NCBI RefSeq assembly: GCF_001456935.1
Contig: NZ_KQ758482.1
Span: 600,249-664,248 of the forward strand
From: [Bacillus] enclensis
GTDB lineage: Bacteria > Bacillota > Bacilli > Bacillales > Bacillaceae_B
DNA length: 64,000 bases
Direction of reading: 5' to 3'
A program made the translations under genes and the position numbers. Within the stretch, counting starts at the first letter, position 1. Each line of letters begins with the position of its first letter. Below are positions 8,222 through 15,952 of this stretch, in pieces. The notes below the pieces were generated by a model. That model did no database searches and was not told the DNA's origin. It saw only the letters and a list, made by a program, of their open reading frames with translations.

Positions 8222-8238
8222 TAACCATTTTTCAATTA

Positions 8239-9189
8239 TTATTCCGTCACTTCATCGGAGCTCTTTCCATTCAGGAAATCCTTCAATGCCTGGATGTTTT
8301 GATCAAAGTCCAATTCGATGACTGAACCGACTCCCTCGTAGCTTCCAAAATCATAGGAGCCCTCGACCGGGATTGTCAGCTTGTCGATTTCATCCTTGTT
8401 ACTTAACAAGACATCTTTGACCAGCGATATTTGATCGAGTTTGCTCATATTCGTCTGAATGTAAGGCTGGATGGAACCGGCAAGTTTCGGCAGCTTCGTG
8501 ACACCGCCGACGCTGAGTACCTCTTCTTTAAGTGCGGTGATGACTTTTTGCTGTCTCTCAACCCGTCCAAAGTCACCTTCTGCATCATGACGGAATCTTG
8601 CGTATCCTAATAATTCTTTCCCGTGCAGCTTCTGCACCCCTGGCTGAAGCGAAACTCCGATGTTTTCAGACATCGCTTTCTCTACATCCATTTCAATCCC
8701 TTCAGGGGCAAGAATATCGACGGATTGTTCAAATCCTTTGAAGTCGACCATCATATAATACTGGATGTCGATATCAAAGTTATGCTTTATCGTTTTGCGC
8801 AGCAATTCAGGGCCTCCGAGATAGAACGCTGTGTTCAACTTATAATTCTGGTATCCCGGGATCTCCACATAAATATCACGCATAAATGAAACCAGTTTCG
8901 TTTCATTGGTTTTAGGATCGACTTGAGCGAGCATCATGGTATCTGTACGGGACTTCTCCTCGCCCCTGCTGTCAACGCCCAACAGCAATACATTTATCTT
9001 TCCGTTTTCGTCTTTAACACCATTGAATTTATAGTTCTTCATATTTTGTTCACCATCGGCCATTTGATAGCCTCTATAAAATTGAAACGCAGAATAACCC
9101 ACTAAACAAAAAATGATCAATAATAGCACTAATATTATTTTTCTGCCTCTTTTTTTCTTCGTTTTCTTACGGTCGAGTCTTGATTCCAT
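8239..9189 (-). CDS. LytR-CpsA-Psr (LCP) family cell-wall glycopolymer ligase
   Basis: A 316-residue membrane-anchored enzyme. The first about 17 residues are very basic (RKKTKKKRGRK), followed by one transmembrane segment (about 18-38) and an extracellular LCP domain. That domain shows LLLGVDSR, SRTDTMML, SFMRDIYVEIPG and GYARFRHDAEGDFGRVERQQ, containing the Asp and Arg residues that bind polyprenyl-pyrophosphate. The family transfers teichoic acids or other anionic polymers from lipid carriers to peptidoglycan. It resembles TagT/TagU/TagV and LytR of Bacillus, but I cannot choose a subgroup. ATG 9189 follows GAAGGTGG. The gene is monocistronic. Confidence 0.92.
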   Translation of the reverse strand: MESRLDRKKTKKKRGRKIILVLLLIIFCLVGYSAFQFYRGYQMADGEQNMKNYKFNGVKDENGKINVLLLGVDSRGEEKSRTDTMMLAQVDPKTNETKLVSFMRDIYVEIPGYQNYKLNTAFYLGGPELLRKTIKHNFDIDIQYYMMVDFKGFEQSVDILAPEGIEMDVEKAMSENIGVSLQPGVQKLHGKELLGYARFRHDAEGDFGRVERQQKVITALKEEVLSVGGVTKLPKLAGSIQPYIQTNMSKLDQISLVKDVLLSNKDEIDKLTIPVEGSYDFGSYEGVGSVIELDFDQNIQALKDFLNGKSSDEVTE

Positions 9190-9462
9190 TGTTCCACCTT
9201 CTTTGTTAAATGAAATGGCAGCAAGCTATTGAAAGATTTTACTCTACATTCCCCGGTAACTCAATACTCAGGTTATGGAGCAGCATGCATGAATTACCAA
9301 AGGGACAAGAATATATAGTTCATACTACCATAACTGGCAGGATATATCTCTAAAATTTCGTGCTTCCAGCCTAGGATAAAATGGTCCCCGCCTTTTAGAA
9401 AGTCCGTTTAATTGGTCCTAAAAGGTATTACCCTTACAAAAAAAGATTAAACCACTGGCCAC
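9190..9462. other. Gene-free stretch upstream of the LCP gene
   Basis: This AT-rich region must contain the LCP promoter. I recognise no repeat, riboswitch or small gene with a ribosome site in it. Confidence 0.5.
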
Positions 9463-9501
9463 TAAAAAAGCCGGGCCCCTATCCTTAAATAGAGATCCAG
9501 C
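9463..9501 (-). terminator. Terminator of the btu operon
   Basis: On the minus strand GCTGGATCTCTAT pairs with ATAGGGGCCCGGC, with several G-U pairs and one mismatch, then UUUUUU. It lies about 20 bases after the btuD-cbiZ stop. Confidence 0.7.
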
Positions 9502-9518
9502 CCACAATTCGCACATTT

Positions 9519-10988
9519 TCATGATTTGCGCGATCTTTTCCTGTACGATTCAATAGCTTTCTTCGTCGTTTCGAATACGCCTTTTCCAATCAGCCGTCCA
9601 AGCGGTGTCACGCTTCCGGCAAAGGGGTAGGATGTCCCCTGGTGGGTCGATGCGATCAGGATGCTGTCCGTCGGTGTTCCCGTGGCAAGGGTTCCTGTTC
9701 GGTGGTCAACGACATTCTGCTCCTGCATCGCTTTTACTTTCGCTTCGGTGGAAATGACCAGCGCCTCGATAAAGGCTTCATCCGAAAGCCTGCCGTTAAC
9801 GAAAACCCATGTATTGATCGTACCCGGCCTCAGCTCTTGGGGATACTCATGTACTGCAGTCACATCCACTGCATTTCCGACGCCTGCTGTCACGACGACA
9901 AAGATCGAATGTCCTTCCATCAAATACGAGTCATATGCCACATCTTCGAGATTCACCGCCGTCATCATTCCCACTGTAAAAGATGGATCGAGATCGTTTC
10001 CCACTAGAAAATTCATCATATCTTCTCTGTAATCGGTGCAATCATAATGTGGGGACACGTATCTGTTCACCGCATTTTTATACCATCCAAATCCGGATCC
10101 GGTCACGCCTGAAGACATACACTTCATATGGACTGGCGACCGATAGGTGATCATTTCAGGTGTAACATGCAAGAAAGCCTCCCCCGGCTGAGCTGCTTCC
10201 GCTGCCGGATTGTCTTCGGGAAGGATGACGATCTGCGGTTTGGCCACCTGTGGATGGGCTTGCTTATGTACTTCTGTAGCGTATACTTCCCTTATATGTT
10301 CTTCCTTTAATACTTCTTCCGGATGATCGACTATTTTCGTTTCACCCTTATTCAGCATGATGAGGCGGTCGCAATAAAGGCTTGCCAGGTTCAAATCATG
10401 GAAAATCGAGATTACGGTCAATCCCTGGTCTTTTGTTTGTTTTTTCAATAATTCCAGCAAATTCTTTTGATAGGAAAGATCCAAATGATTGGTCGGTTCA
10501 TCGAGCAGGATGACTTTTGGTTCCTGTGCAAGCGCCTGTGCGAGATACACCCTTTGCTTCTCCCCTCCGGAAAGCTCGTCCAGCCTCCGGTCCTGAAGGG
10601 CTTCGACCCCGGTTTGCCTCAATGCCTGCTGAACGATTTCTTCATCTTGGGGGGAAACCGACTTAAATAACCCATTTTGATGAGGATAACGACCCAGCAT
10701 GACCGTCTCCTTCACCCTGTAGGAAAAGGAGTGCGAGGTAATCTGGGGAAGCACGGCTACAAGTTTCGCCAGCTCCTTGGATGAATAATGATTCAACGGT
10801 TTCCCGTTCAATCGAATGGTCCCTGCAGTATAAGGAAGGATGCCCGACAAAGCCTTCAAAAGAGTCGTTTTCCCGCTGCCATTCGGCCCAAGGATACCGA
10901 AAAACTCACCTGTGCCTACATGAAAATCAATGTTTTCCACAACGGATGCATCCTCATACCCAACGGAAATCTGATGGACTTCAAGCAT
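9519..10988 (-). CDS. btuD: Cobalamin ABC transporter ATPase fused to CbiZ adenosylcobinamide amidohydrolase
   Basis: A 489-residue fusion. Residues 1 to about 255 form an ABC ATPase: Walker A GPNGSGKTT, signature LSGGEKQRVYLA, Walker [13 protein letters not shown] and a switch His in ISIFHD. After a proline-rich linker, residues about 275-489 form a CbiZ domain (VTGSGFGWYKNAVNRYV, VVVTAGVGNAVD, ATGTPTDSILIAST). CbiZ cleaves the aminopropanol side chain of adenosylcobinamide so that incomplete corrinoids can be salvaged. The layout resembles B. subtilis YvrA. One base separates its ATG from the btuC stop; GGGGGG is the ribosome site. The B12 riboswitch upstream of btuF controls the operon. 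Confidence 0.93.
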   Translation of the reverse strand: MLEVHQISVGYEDASVVENIDFHVGTGEFFGILGPNGSGKTTLLKALSGILPYTAGTIRLNGKPLNHYSSKELAKLVAVLPQITSHSFSYRVKETVMLGRYPHQNGLFKSVSPQDEEIVQQALRQTGVEALQDRRLDELSGGEKQRVYLAQALAQEPKVILLDEPTNHLDLSYQKNLLELLKKQTKDQGLTVISIFHDLNLASLYCDRLIMLNKGETKIVDHPEEVLKEEHIREVYATEVHKQAHPQVAKPQIVILPEDNPAAEAAQPGEAFLHVTPEMITYRSPVHMKCMSSGVTGSGFGWYKNAVNRYVSPHYDCTDYREDMMNFLVGNDLDPSFTVGMMTAVNLEDVAYDSYLMEGHSIFVVVTAGVGNAVDVTAVHEYPQELRPGTINTWVFVNGRLSDEAFIEALVISTEAKVKAMQEQNVVDHRTGTLATGTPTDSILIASTHQGTSYPFAGSVTPLGRLIGKGVFETTKKAIESYRKRSRKS

Positions 10989-10989
10989 G

Positions 10990-12042
10990 TTATCCCCCCT
11001 TCTTCTTGATCAGAATATAAGCAAAAATCGGTGCCCCGATCAAAGCAGTGATCACTCCGATCGGCAATTCGGATGGACTGATGATCATTCGGGACACGAG
11101 ATCGGCCACCACGAGGAATGCCCCGCCAATAATGATGGAGAGCGGCAGCACATGCGAATGATCGTATCCAATGATCCTCCTGATAAAGTGAGGGATCACC
11201 AGTCCGACAAATCCGATCGTCCCTGAAACGGCAACGGCCGCACCTGTCAATGTGCTTCCCGCAATCAGAATCAAGTATTTTCTCTTCTGAACGGAAATCC
11301 CTATATGACGGGCCTGTTCTTCACCGAAGCTCATCCCGTTCAATTCTTTTGCATTAAACATCAAAATCAACGTTCCCAGAATAAAAAATGGCAGGACAAT
11401 AAAAATATAATCCCAGCCTCTCATTGATACACTGCCGAGCAGCCAGCCGATGATCTGCCTCAGCTCTTCCCCTGATAAAGCAATCATGAGGGAAATGACA
11501 GAGCCGAGAAATGAGCTGAAGATGATTCCTGTCAGTATGATCGTTTCCACCTTCATCGTTCGGTCGACCTTCCTTGCGAACGCCAATACGAGGAATACAG
11601 TGAACAATGATCCTATGATACTGAGTACAGGCAGCGTGAATAAACCGAGAAACGGAAGGCTTATATTAAAAAAGAGGGTGACGACCGCTCCCACCGATGC
11701 ACCTGAAGACATTCCAAGGGTATACGGATCAGCGAGTGGATTCCGCAGCAGCCCTTGAAAGGAGGCCCCGGCAACAGCCAGCGAGCCTCCCACAAGTAAA
11801 GCTAGCAGTACACGCGGTAAACGAATGGAAAATACAATATTTGAATGCATGGGATCGACACCCCCAATAGGGACACCCGGCAGCCATTCGGCACTGATGA
11901 TCTTGATGATATCTATGATCGGAACCTTTACAGTCCCTATTGATATCCCCGCTAAAAGCGCCAGGATGAGGATGGCCAGCGCAATCAGATAAACAACCCA
12001 TATGTTATTCTTTGAAAATCTCCGGATAAACAGACTTGGCAA
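10990..12042 (-). CDS. btuC: Cobalamin ABC transporter permease (FecCD/BtuC family)
   Basis: A 350-residue polytopic membrane protein with about nine to ten hydrophobic helices. Family signatures include RLPRVLLALLVGGSLAVAG near residues 75-92, GLLRNPLADPYTLG, and GFVGLVIPHFIRRIIG near the C-terminus, the cytoplasmic loop that contacts the ATPase. It imports corrinoid delivered by BtuF. The start is TTG 12042 after GGAG/GAGG, inside the end of btuF (38-bp overlap), so translation is probably coupled. No in-frame ATG exists before the first membrane helix. It corresponds to B. subtilis YvrB by context. Confidence 0.93.
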   Translation of the reverse strand: MPSLFIRRFSKNNIWVVYLIALAILILALLAGISIGTVKVPIIDIIKIISAEWLPGVPIGGVDPMHSNIVFSIRLPRVLLALLVGGSLAVAGASFQGLLRNPLADPYTLGMSSGASVGAVVTLFFNISLPFLGLFTLPVLSIIGSLFTVFLVLAFARKVDRTMKVETIILTGIIFSSFLGSVISLMIALSGEELRQIIGWLLGSVSMRGWDYIFIVLPFFILGTLILMFNAKELNGMSFGEEQARHIGISVQKRKYLILIAGSTLTGAAVAVSGTIGFVGLVIPHFIRRIIGYDHSHVLPLSIIIGGAFLVVADLVSRMIISPSELPIGVITALIGAPIFAYILIKKKGG

Positions 12043-12943
12043 TTTCCTCTACTCCTTCAACCAATCTCGGGCCGGTACGCGTAACGAGGTCCGTGTTGAC
12101 ATCATAAACCTGTTCGTTTTTCACTGCATTTACATCCTGCCAACCGTCTCGGCTCAATACTTGTTCATGATCACCGTAAGTCGTGATGATGACATCAGGA
12201 TTTGCGGAAATGACTTCTTCCTGGTTCACTGCTATCCAGCCTTCCTGATCTTTCATGGCATTTTCCGCATTGATTAGTTCAAGCATTTCATTGATGAATG
12301 TATTATTCCCGGTAGAATAAATATCCGGTGCCGGTGCCACCTCTACATATACCTTCTTCTTCTCTTTGATTTCCCCGGCCTTTGATTTTAATTCATCAAG
12401 GTCTTTCTTCATGGAAGCAACCAGCTTATCCGCATCGCCTTTCGTTCTTGTCAATTTCCCGATGTTCTCAATGATGGTATATACTTCGTTGATTTTCTGT
12501 GTATCACGTACCACATAGACAGTGATCCCGGCGTCACGCAGTTGATCCAGTCCTTCTTTTGCGCTTACCGCCGTGGATTCATGCGCAAGCACCAGATCGG
12601 GATCCAGGCTGATGATTTTCTCCACATTGAATTCAATTCCGCCGATCTTCTCCTTCTCGGCCGCTTCCTCAGGGTAGTTATCAAAATCGGTCACCCCGAC
12701 CACTTCTTCACCCAGTCCGAGTTCGAATAGTATTTCCGTATTACTCGGGATTAACGTAACAATTTTCTCCGGTCTTGATTCAAGCGTAATTTCAGCCCCT
12801 AAGGCGTCTTTTACCGAAACCGATTCTTCGGCAGCTTTCTCTTCGGTACCCTGTCCGCTGTTTTGATTACCAGGCTCGCTCCCGCAGGCAGCCGTAAATA
12901 ACACAGACAGCATTAACATTAATAATAGACTGATTCTTTTCAT
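12005..12943 (-). CDS. btuF: Cobalamin/cobinamide-binding lipoprotein (BtuF-like)
   Basis: A 312-residue substrate-binding lipoprotein. The signal peptide MKRISLLLMLMLSVLFTAAC ends at the lipidated cysteine, followed by a low-complexity linker rich in Gly, Gln and Glu. The periplasmic-binding fold then carries RPEKIVTLIPSNTEILFELG, GGIEFNVEKIISLDPDLVLA and NPDVIITTYG, typical of the BtuF/FecB group. It is the first gene of the btuF-btuC-btuD::cbiZ operon. The leader of about 360 nt contains an adenosylcobalamin riboswitch and a terminator, so synthesis should fall when B12 is plentiful. Specificity for corrinoids is inferred from the riboswitch and from CbiZ. Confidence 0.93.
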   Translation of the reverse strand: MKRISLLLMLMLSVLFTAACGSEPGNQNSGQGTEEKAAEESVSVKDALGAEITLESRPEKIVTLIPSNTEILFELGLGEEVVGVTDFDNYPEEAAEKEKIGGIEFNVEKIISLDPDLVLAHESTAVSAKEGLDQLRDAGITVYVVRDTQKINEVYTIIENIGKLTRTKGDADKLVASMKKDLDELKSKAGEIKEKKKVYVEVAPAPDIYSTGNNTFINEMLELINAENAMKDQEGWIAVNQEEVISANPDVIITTYGDHEQVLSRDGWQDVNAVKNEQVYDVNTDLVTRTGPRLVEGVEEIAKSVYPEIFKE

Positions 12944-12966
12944 TGTTCTCTCCTACTTTCTGTCAT

Positions 12967-12980
12967 AATAAAAACCGCTT
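12967..12980 (-). promoter_or_regulatory. Weak cre-like site in the btuF leader
   Basis: On the minus strand TGAAAGCGGTTTTT matches the CcpA consensus TGWAANCGNTNWCA at 12 of 14 positions. It lies between the leader terminator and the start codon. This may be chance. Confidence 0.3.
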
Positions 12981-12995
12981 TCACTCTTTCCAAAT

Positions 12996-13028
12996 AAAAA
13001 AACATCCCCGGCCGGTATGGGGATGCTG
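12996..13028 (-). terminator. Leader terminator controlled by the B12 riboswitch
   Basis: GCATCCCC (13026-13019 on the minus strand) pairs with GGGGATG (13009-13003) around an ACCGGCC-containing loop and runs into seven U residues. It stands between the riboswitch and btuF, so ligand binding would end transcription here. Confidence 0.88.
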
Positions 13029-13107
13029 TGTAAAATGCATATAAAAAACAGGTTGAATCCAAGTATGCACGTTACACCTTCCTATCCGCGTAGTACCAGT
13101 GTCATTA

Positions 13108-13290
13108 AGATGTCAGGCAGGTCTCCTGGCTCATGGTCATTGCTTGCTGCACCTTCCCGTATTTTCATACAGTGGTTCCTGCAGTTTGCTCCCATTCACA
13201 GTGGCGGGACCGCGTTGGAATTGCACCAACTTCCCTTTTAAGAAGCGATGGAATATAATCTATTCCGCTTCACCCAAACATTCAACTATG
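13108..13290 (-). ncRNA. Adenosylcobalamin (B12) riboswitch
   Basis: The minus strand shows the conserved core: GGTGCAATTCCAACGCGGTC, then CCGCCACTGTG (B12 box), then AGCCAGGAGACCTGCCTG near the 3' end. These are the hallmark segments of the Cobalamin riboswitch family. The 5' limit is approximate. It lies about 160 nt upstream of btuF, with a terminator between them, and its position fits the corrinoid-uptake operon. Confidence 0.96.
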
Positions 13291-13309
13291 TAATTTTCCG
13301 TTCAAATGA

Positions 13310-13338
13310 ATTATACAGGAGCATCCCCGTCCGGTAAA
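13310..13338 (-). promoter_or_regulatory. Probable sigma-A promoter of the btu operon
   Basis: On the minus strand TTTACC (13338-13333) and TATAAT (13315-13310) are 17 bases apart. Transcription would start about ten bases before the riboswitch. Confidence 0.65.
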
Positions 13339-13462
13339 TATCTTTTTGCTTCACAGATGCATCTTTTTGATTGTCAAACCCTCATGCGAAGTGATAAAAT
13401 TTGTTCAATCTTAACTTTCTTTACCACATTACAGCAGCAAAAAGCTGCGGGAGGTTCTTGGA

Positions 13463-13993
13463 ATGACGAAAGAAATTCAACATGCCACGTTTGCCGGAGG
13501 ATGTTTCTGGTGCATGGTTAAACCATTTGATGAATTACCCGGCATCATAGAAGTCGAATCGGGTTATTCAGGCGGCCATGTCGATAACCCTTCTTATGAA
13601 GACGTAAAAAAAGGGGATTCTGGACATTATGAAGTAGTCCAGATCACATTTGATCCTTCCTTATTTTCTTATCAGGAATTATTGGACCTTTATTGGCCGC
13701 AGATCGATCCGACAGACGATGGAGGACAGTTCCATGATCGCGGGAATCAGTATCGCACGGCTATCTTTTATCACAATGATAAACAAAAAGAAGAAGCCCA
13801 GGCTTCCAAACAGAAAATGGCCGAAAGCGGAAAATTCCAAAAGCCGATCGTCACAAAGATTCTTCCGGCCGCACCTTTTTATCGTGCCGAAGAATATCAT
13901 CAAAAATTTTACAAGAAAAATCCTGATGAATATAAAAAGGACCGTGAAGTATCAGGCAGGGATGAATTCATCGACCGCCACTGGCAGCAATAA
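13463..13993 (+). CDS. msrA: Peptide methionine sulfoxide reductase A
   Basis: A 176-residue cytosolic repair enzyme that reduces methionine-S-sulfoxide in proteins. The catalytic motif GGCFWCM sits at residues 10-16, followed by [17 protein letters not shown] and the conserved [20 protein letters not shown] block. There is no fused MsrB domain and no C-terminal resolving cysteine pair: the only cysteines I see are those of GGCFWC. Recycling therefore probably uses the second Cys of that motif. ATG 13463 follows GGGAGG. It is divergent from the btu operon, and its terminator overlaps the start of a tiny downstream gene. Confidence 0.96.
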   Translation: MTKEIQHATFAGGCFWCMVKPFDELPGIIEVESGYSGGHVDNPSYEDVKKGDSGHYEVVQITFDPSLFSYQELLDLYWPQIDPTDDGGQFHDRGNQYRTAIFYHNDKQKEEAQASKQKMAESGKFQKPIVTKILPAAPFYRAEEYHQKFYKKNPDEYKKDREVSGRDEFIDRHWQQ

Positions 13994-14003
13994 TCCCGGA
14001 TGA

Positions 14004-14046
14004 CAAAACCCCCTTTCTCAAATACTAAGAAGGAAAGGGGGTTTTG
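14004..14046 (+). terminator. Terminator after msrA
   Basis: AAAACCCCCTTTC (from about 14005) pairs with GAAAGGGGGTTTT (ending about 14045). The right arm doubles as the ribosome-site and start region of the next small gene. Confidence 0.85.
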
Positions 14047-14196
14047 CATGATGAAAAAAATCAATCGGACAAGGAACAGGTAGTAGGTTTTGAAGGTCCC
14101 GGCAAAGCTGTCAATTACTTCGATCCTTACCCGGATGAAGACAAAGTGAATTACAAAAATGCTGAACATGGCGAGGAAATAAAACAAAATGAATGA
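14044..14196 (+). CDS. 50-residue acidic hypothetical protein after msrA
   Basis: A TTG-started frame (14044) preceded by AAGGAAAGGGGG encodes 50 residues: first LHDEKNQSDKEQ, then VVGFEGPGKAVNYFDPYPDE, ending EEIKQNE. It is hydrophilic and acidic with no membrane segment. The balanced composition and strong ribosome site suggest a real gene. Because its start lies in the right arm of the msrA terminator, it would be translated only on read-through transcripts or from a local promoter. I do not recognise the family. Confidence 0.55.
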   Translation: MHDEKNQSDKEQVVGFEGPGKAVNYFDPYPDEDKVNYKNAEHGEEIKQNE

Positions 14197-14283
14197 TGAT
14201 GTTTAGCCCGCGATGAATAGAATGATACCTTTTGTATAACTTAAGAATAAGGAACCGGGGAAATCCTCCACCAAGAAAAGCCA

Positions 14284-14829
14284 TCAATCGCCAGATTTTC
14301 TCGGTTCTGCAACTATCTTTTCGTACTTGTTGTGCACTCCGTGGATATGGACGGTCTCCTTCAATGGAAATCTTCTCTGATAATATTGATTCAGTCTTTT
14401 ATTGCTGTGCAGACAATCAAACCTTATCTTTTCATATCCATTTTCCTGACAGTAAGATTCAGCCCAATCTAAACAGATGTCACCCAATCCTTTCCCTCTC
14501 CACTCACGATCCACCACTAAGCGATGTAAATACATACACACGTCTTCATCTGCATCAGATCCCCACAACTCACAATCCCATTCATTCGGCGAATTTTCCA
14601 ACGTCAAAGTTCCCACTGCCCTATTTTCTATAAGTAGTAAATAAGTTGAGCCCTTCTTAATCGAATCAGAGATTTCTTTAAGATTCCCCTCCATATCCGT
14701 CAAATAATAATCCCACTGCTGAAGACCTTTGGTTTTCAGCCATTTTGAGGCATCTTTAAGTAAGTATAAAACAGTATCAAGATCATCAAGTCCAGCCTTT
14801 TCTAATGTATAATCAAATGCATTTTCCAT
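14284..14829 (-). CDS. GNAT family N-acetyltransferase
   Basis: A 181-residue single-domain acetyltransferase. The acetyl-CoA-binding motif A is seen in LHRLVVDREWRGKGLGDICLDWA, with the R/Q-x-x-G-x-G/A core REWRGKGLG near residue 120. The N-terminal acceptor region has KASKWLKTKGLQQW, a pattern common in small GNATs of Bacillus. The start is ATG 14829, well spaced from AGGAGGGATTTA; longer frames upstream lack a ribosome site. The acceptor substrate cannot be told from the sequence. It points toward msrA and the tiny gene, and I see no clear terminator after it. Confidence 0.88.
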   Translation of the reverse strand: MENAFDYTLEKAGLDDLDTVLYLLKDASKWLKTKGLQQWDYYLTDMEGNLKEISDSIKKGSTYLLLIENRAVGTLTLENSPNEWDCELWGSDADEDVCMYLHRLVVDREWRGKGLGDICLDWAESYCQENGYEKIRFDCLHSNKRLNQYYQRRFPLKETVHIHGVHNKYEKIVAEPRKSGD

Positions 14830-14886
14830 TAAATCCCTCCTCCACTCCATTCTAACATATAGATACTGGAGGAACGCATGCGTTAA

Positions 14887-14935
14887 TTGCATATAAAAAA
14901 AGAAGGGCGGAACCAATCTCCGCTCTTCTTCAGTC
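14887..14935 (-). terminator. Terminator of cvfB
   Basis: On the minus strand GAAGAGCGGA pairs with CCGCCCTTC (one mismatch) and is followed by UUUUUUU. Confidence 0.8.
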
Positions 14936-14941
14936 TTTATT

Positions 14942-15802
14942 TTATTTTTTCAAGTACGTCCAGCCTTCTTCTTGATAAACCTTGTTTTCCTTCATCAGCT
15001 TTCCAATCGCCCGTTTAAAGGAAGCTTTGCTCATATTGAAGCGTTCCTTGATTTCATCCGGCTGGCTTTTGTCCCAGAACGGAATGGCGCCATTGCGCTG
15101 CTCAAGGTAAGAGAGGATCACTTCGGCATCATCTTGCATCTTTTCCTGTTTTAATGGAAGGAAAGAGGCATTCAGGTTTCCGTCATCCTTCACGTCGATG
15201 ACTCTTCCCTCAACAAGCTCCCCGAGTCTCGGCTCTTGCTTCCGTTCATTTTCATGGACAAAACAGCGATATCCCTGCTCGGACAAAAAGAATGTACCCA
15301 CTTTCAACAGTCGGTATACCCTCCCCTGTACTTTTGCATTCAGCATTTCCCTTGAAGCTCTTCTCGATACTTGTTCAATAATATTCTCTGTGGCAAGCTT
15401 CCCGTACAGACGGTCCTGCTTGTCGCGGTTCAATGACAAGAAAAGTTGATCGCCGGGTTCAGGCCACAGGGAAAGAAACTTTGGAAGGTCGTCTGCGGAT
15501 ACCAGAATATCCTTAGGCAGTCCGATATTAACGAACACTCCCAAGTCTTCCCGTTTATCCACTACTTCCGCCCATCCGTATGCTCCCACCTGTACTTTCG
15601 GGATGCGCATGGTCGACGTCAGTCTGACATCCTTGTCGTGATAAAGGAATACTTTGACAGTATCCCCTTCTTGAATTTCATCTGTGATTTCTGAATGATG
15701 GAGCAGCACGCGGTCCTCCTCATCATTGGTTAAAAAGAAGCCGTATGGGACTTCCTGGTCGACATATAGTTCTTCAACCGTTCCGGGTTTCAGCGAAGAC
15801 AT
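14942..15802 (-). CDS. cvfB: S1 RNA-binding regulator CvfB/YitL
   Basis: A 286-residue RNA-binding protein made of three S1-type beta barrels and a C-terminal winged helix. The first barrel (about 1-65) contains GTVEELYVDQEVPYGFFL; the second (about 70-140) contains QVGAYGWAEVVDKREDLGVF; the third lies near 150-215. The end, FNMSKASFKRAIGKLMKENK, is the winged-helix part. The family (YitL in B. subtilis, CvfB in staphylococci) binds RNA and affects virulence-factor expression in Staphylococcus; its Bacillus role is unclear. The gene is monocistronic with its own terminator. Confidence 0.9.
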   Translation of the reverse strand: MSSLKPGTVEELYVDQEVPYGFFLTNDEEDRVLLHHSEITDEIQEGDTVKVFLYHDKDVRLTSTMRIPKVQVGAYGWAEVVDKREDLGVFVNIGLPKDILVSADDLPKFLSLWPEPGDQLFLSLNRDKQDRLYGKLATENIIEQVSRRASREMLNAKVQGRVYRLLKVGTFFLSEQGYRCFVHENERKQEPRLGELVEGRVIDVKDDGNLNASFLPLKQEKMQDDAEVILSYLEQRNGAIPFWDKSQPDEIKERFNMSKASFKRAIGKLMKENKVYQEEGWTYLKK

Positions 15803-15952
15803 TATTCAGATTCCTCCCATTCATTTTGTAATAGCAACAATCCGCTCATTACACGTGTATTGAATTAATATATCTTTTTTTCTTCTATGTGTATAGTGTC
15901 TATTCTTCGCAAAAAGTAAAAAGTATATTTCGAAAATACCAACATTTACAGA

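Noticed and set aside
13319-13329. GGGGATGC in front of the B12 riboswitch as a long-range antiterminator arm
   Set aside because: It could pair with the leader terminator's 5' arm, but it falls between the -35 and -10 boxes of the likely promoter and so should not be in the RNA.
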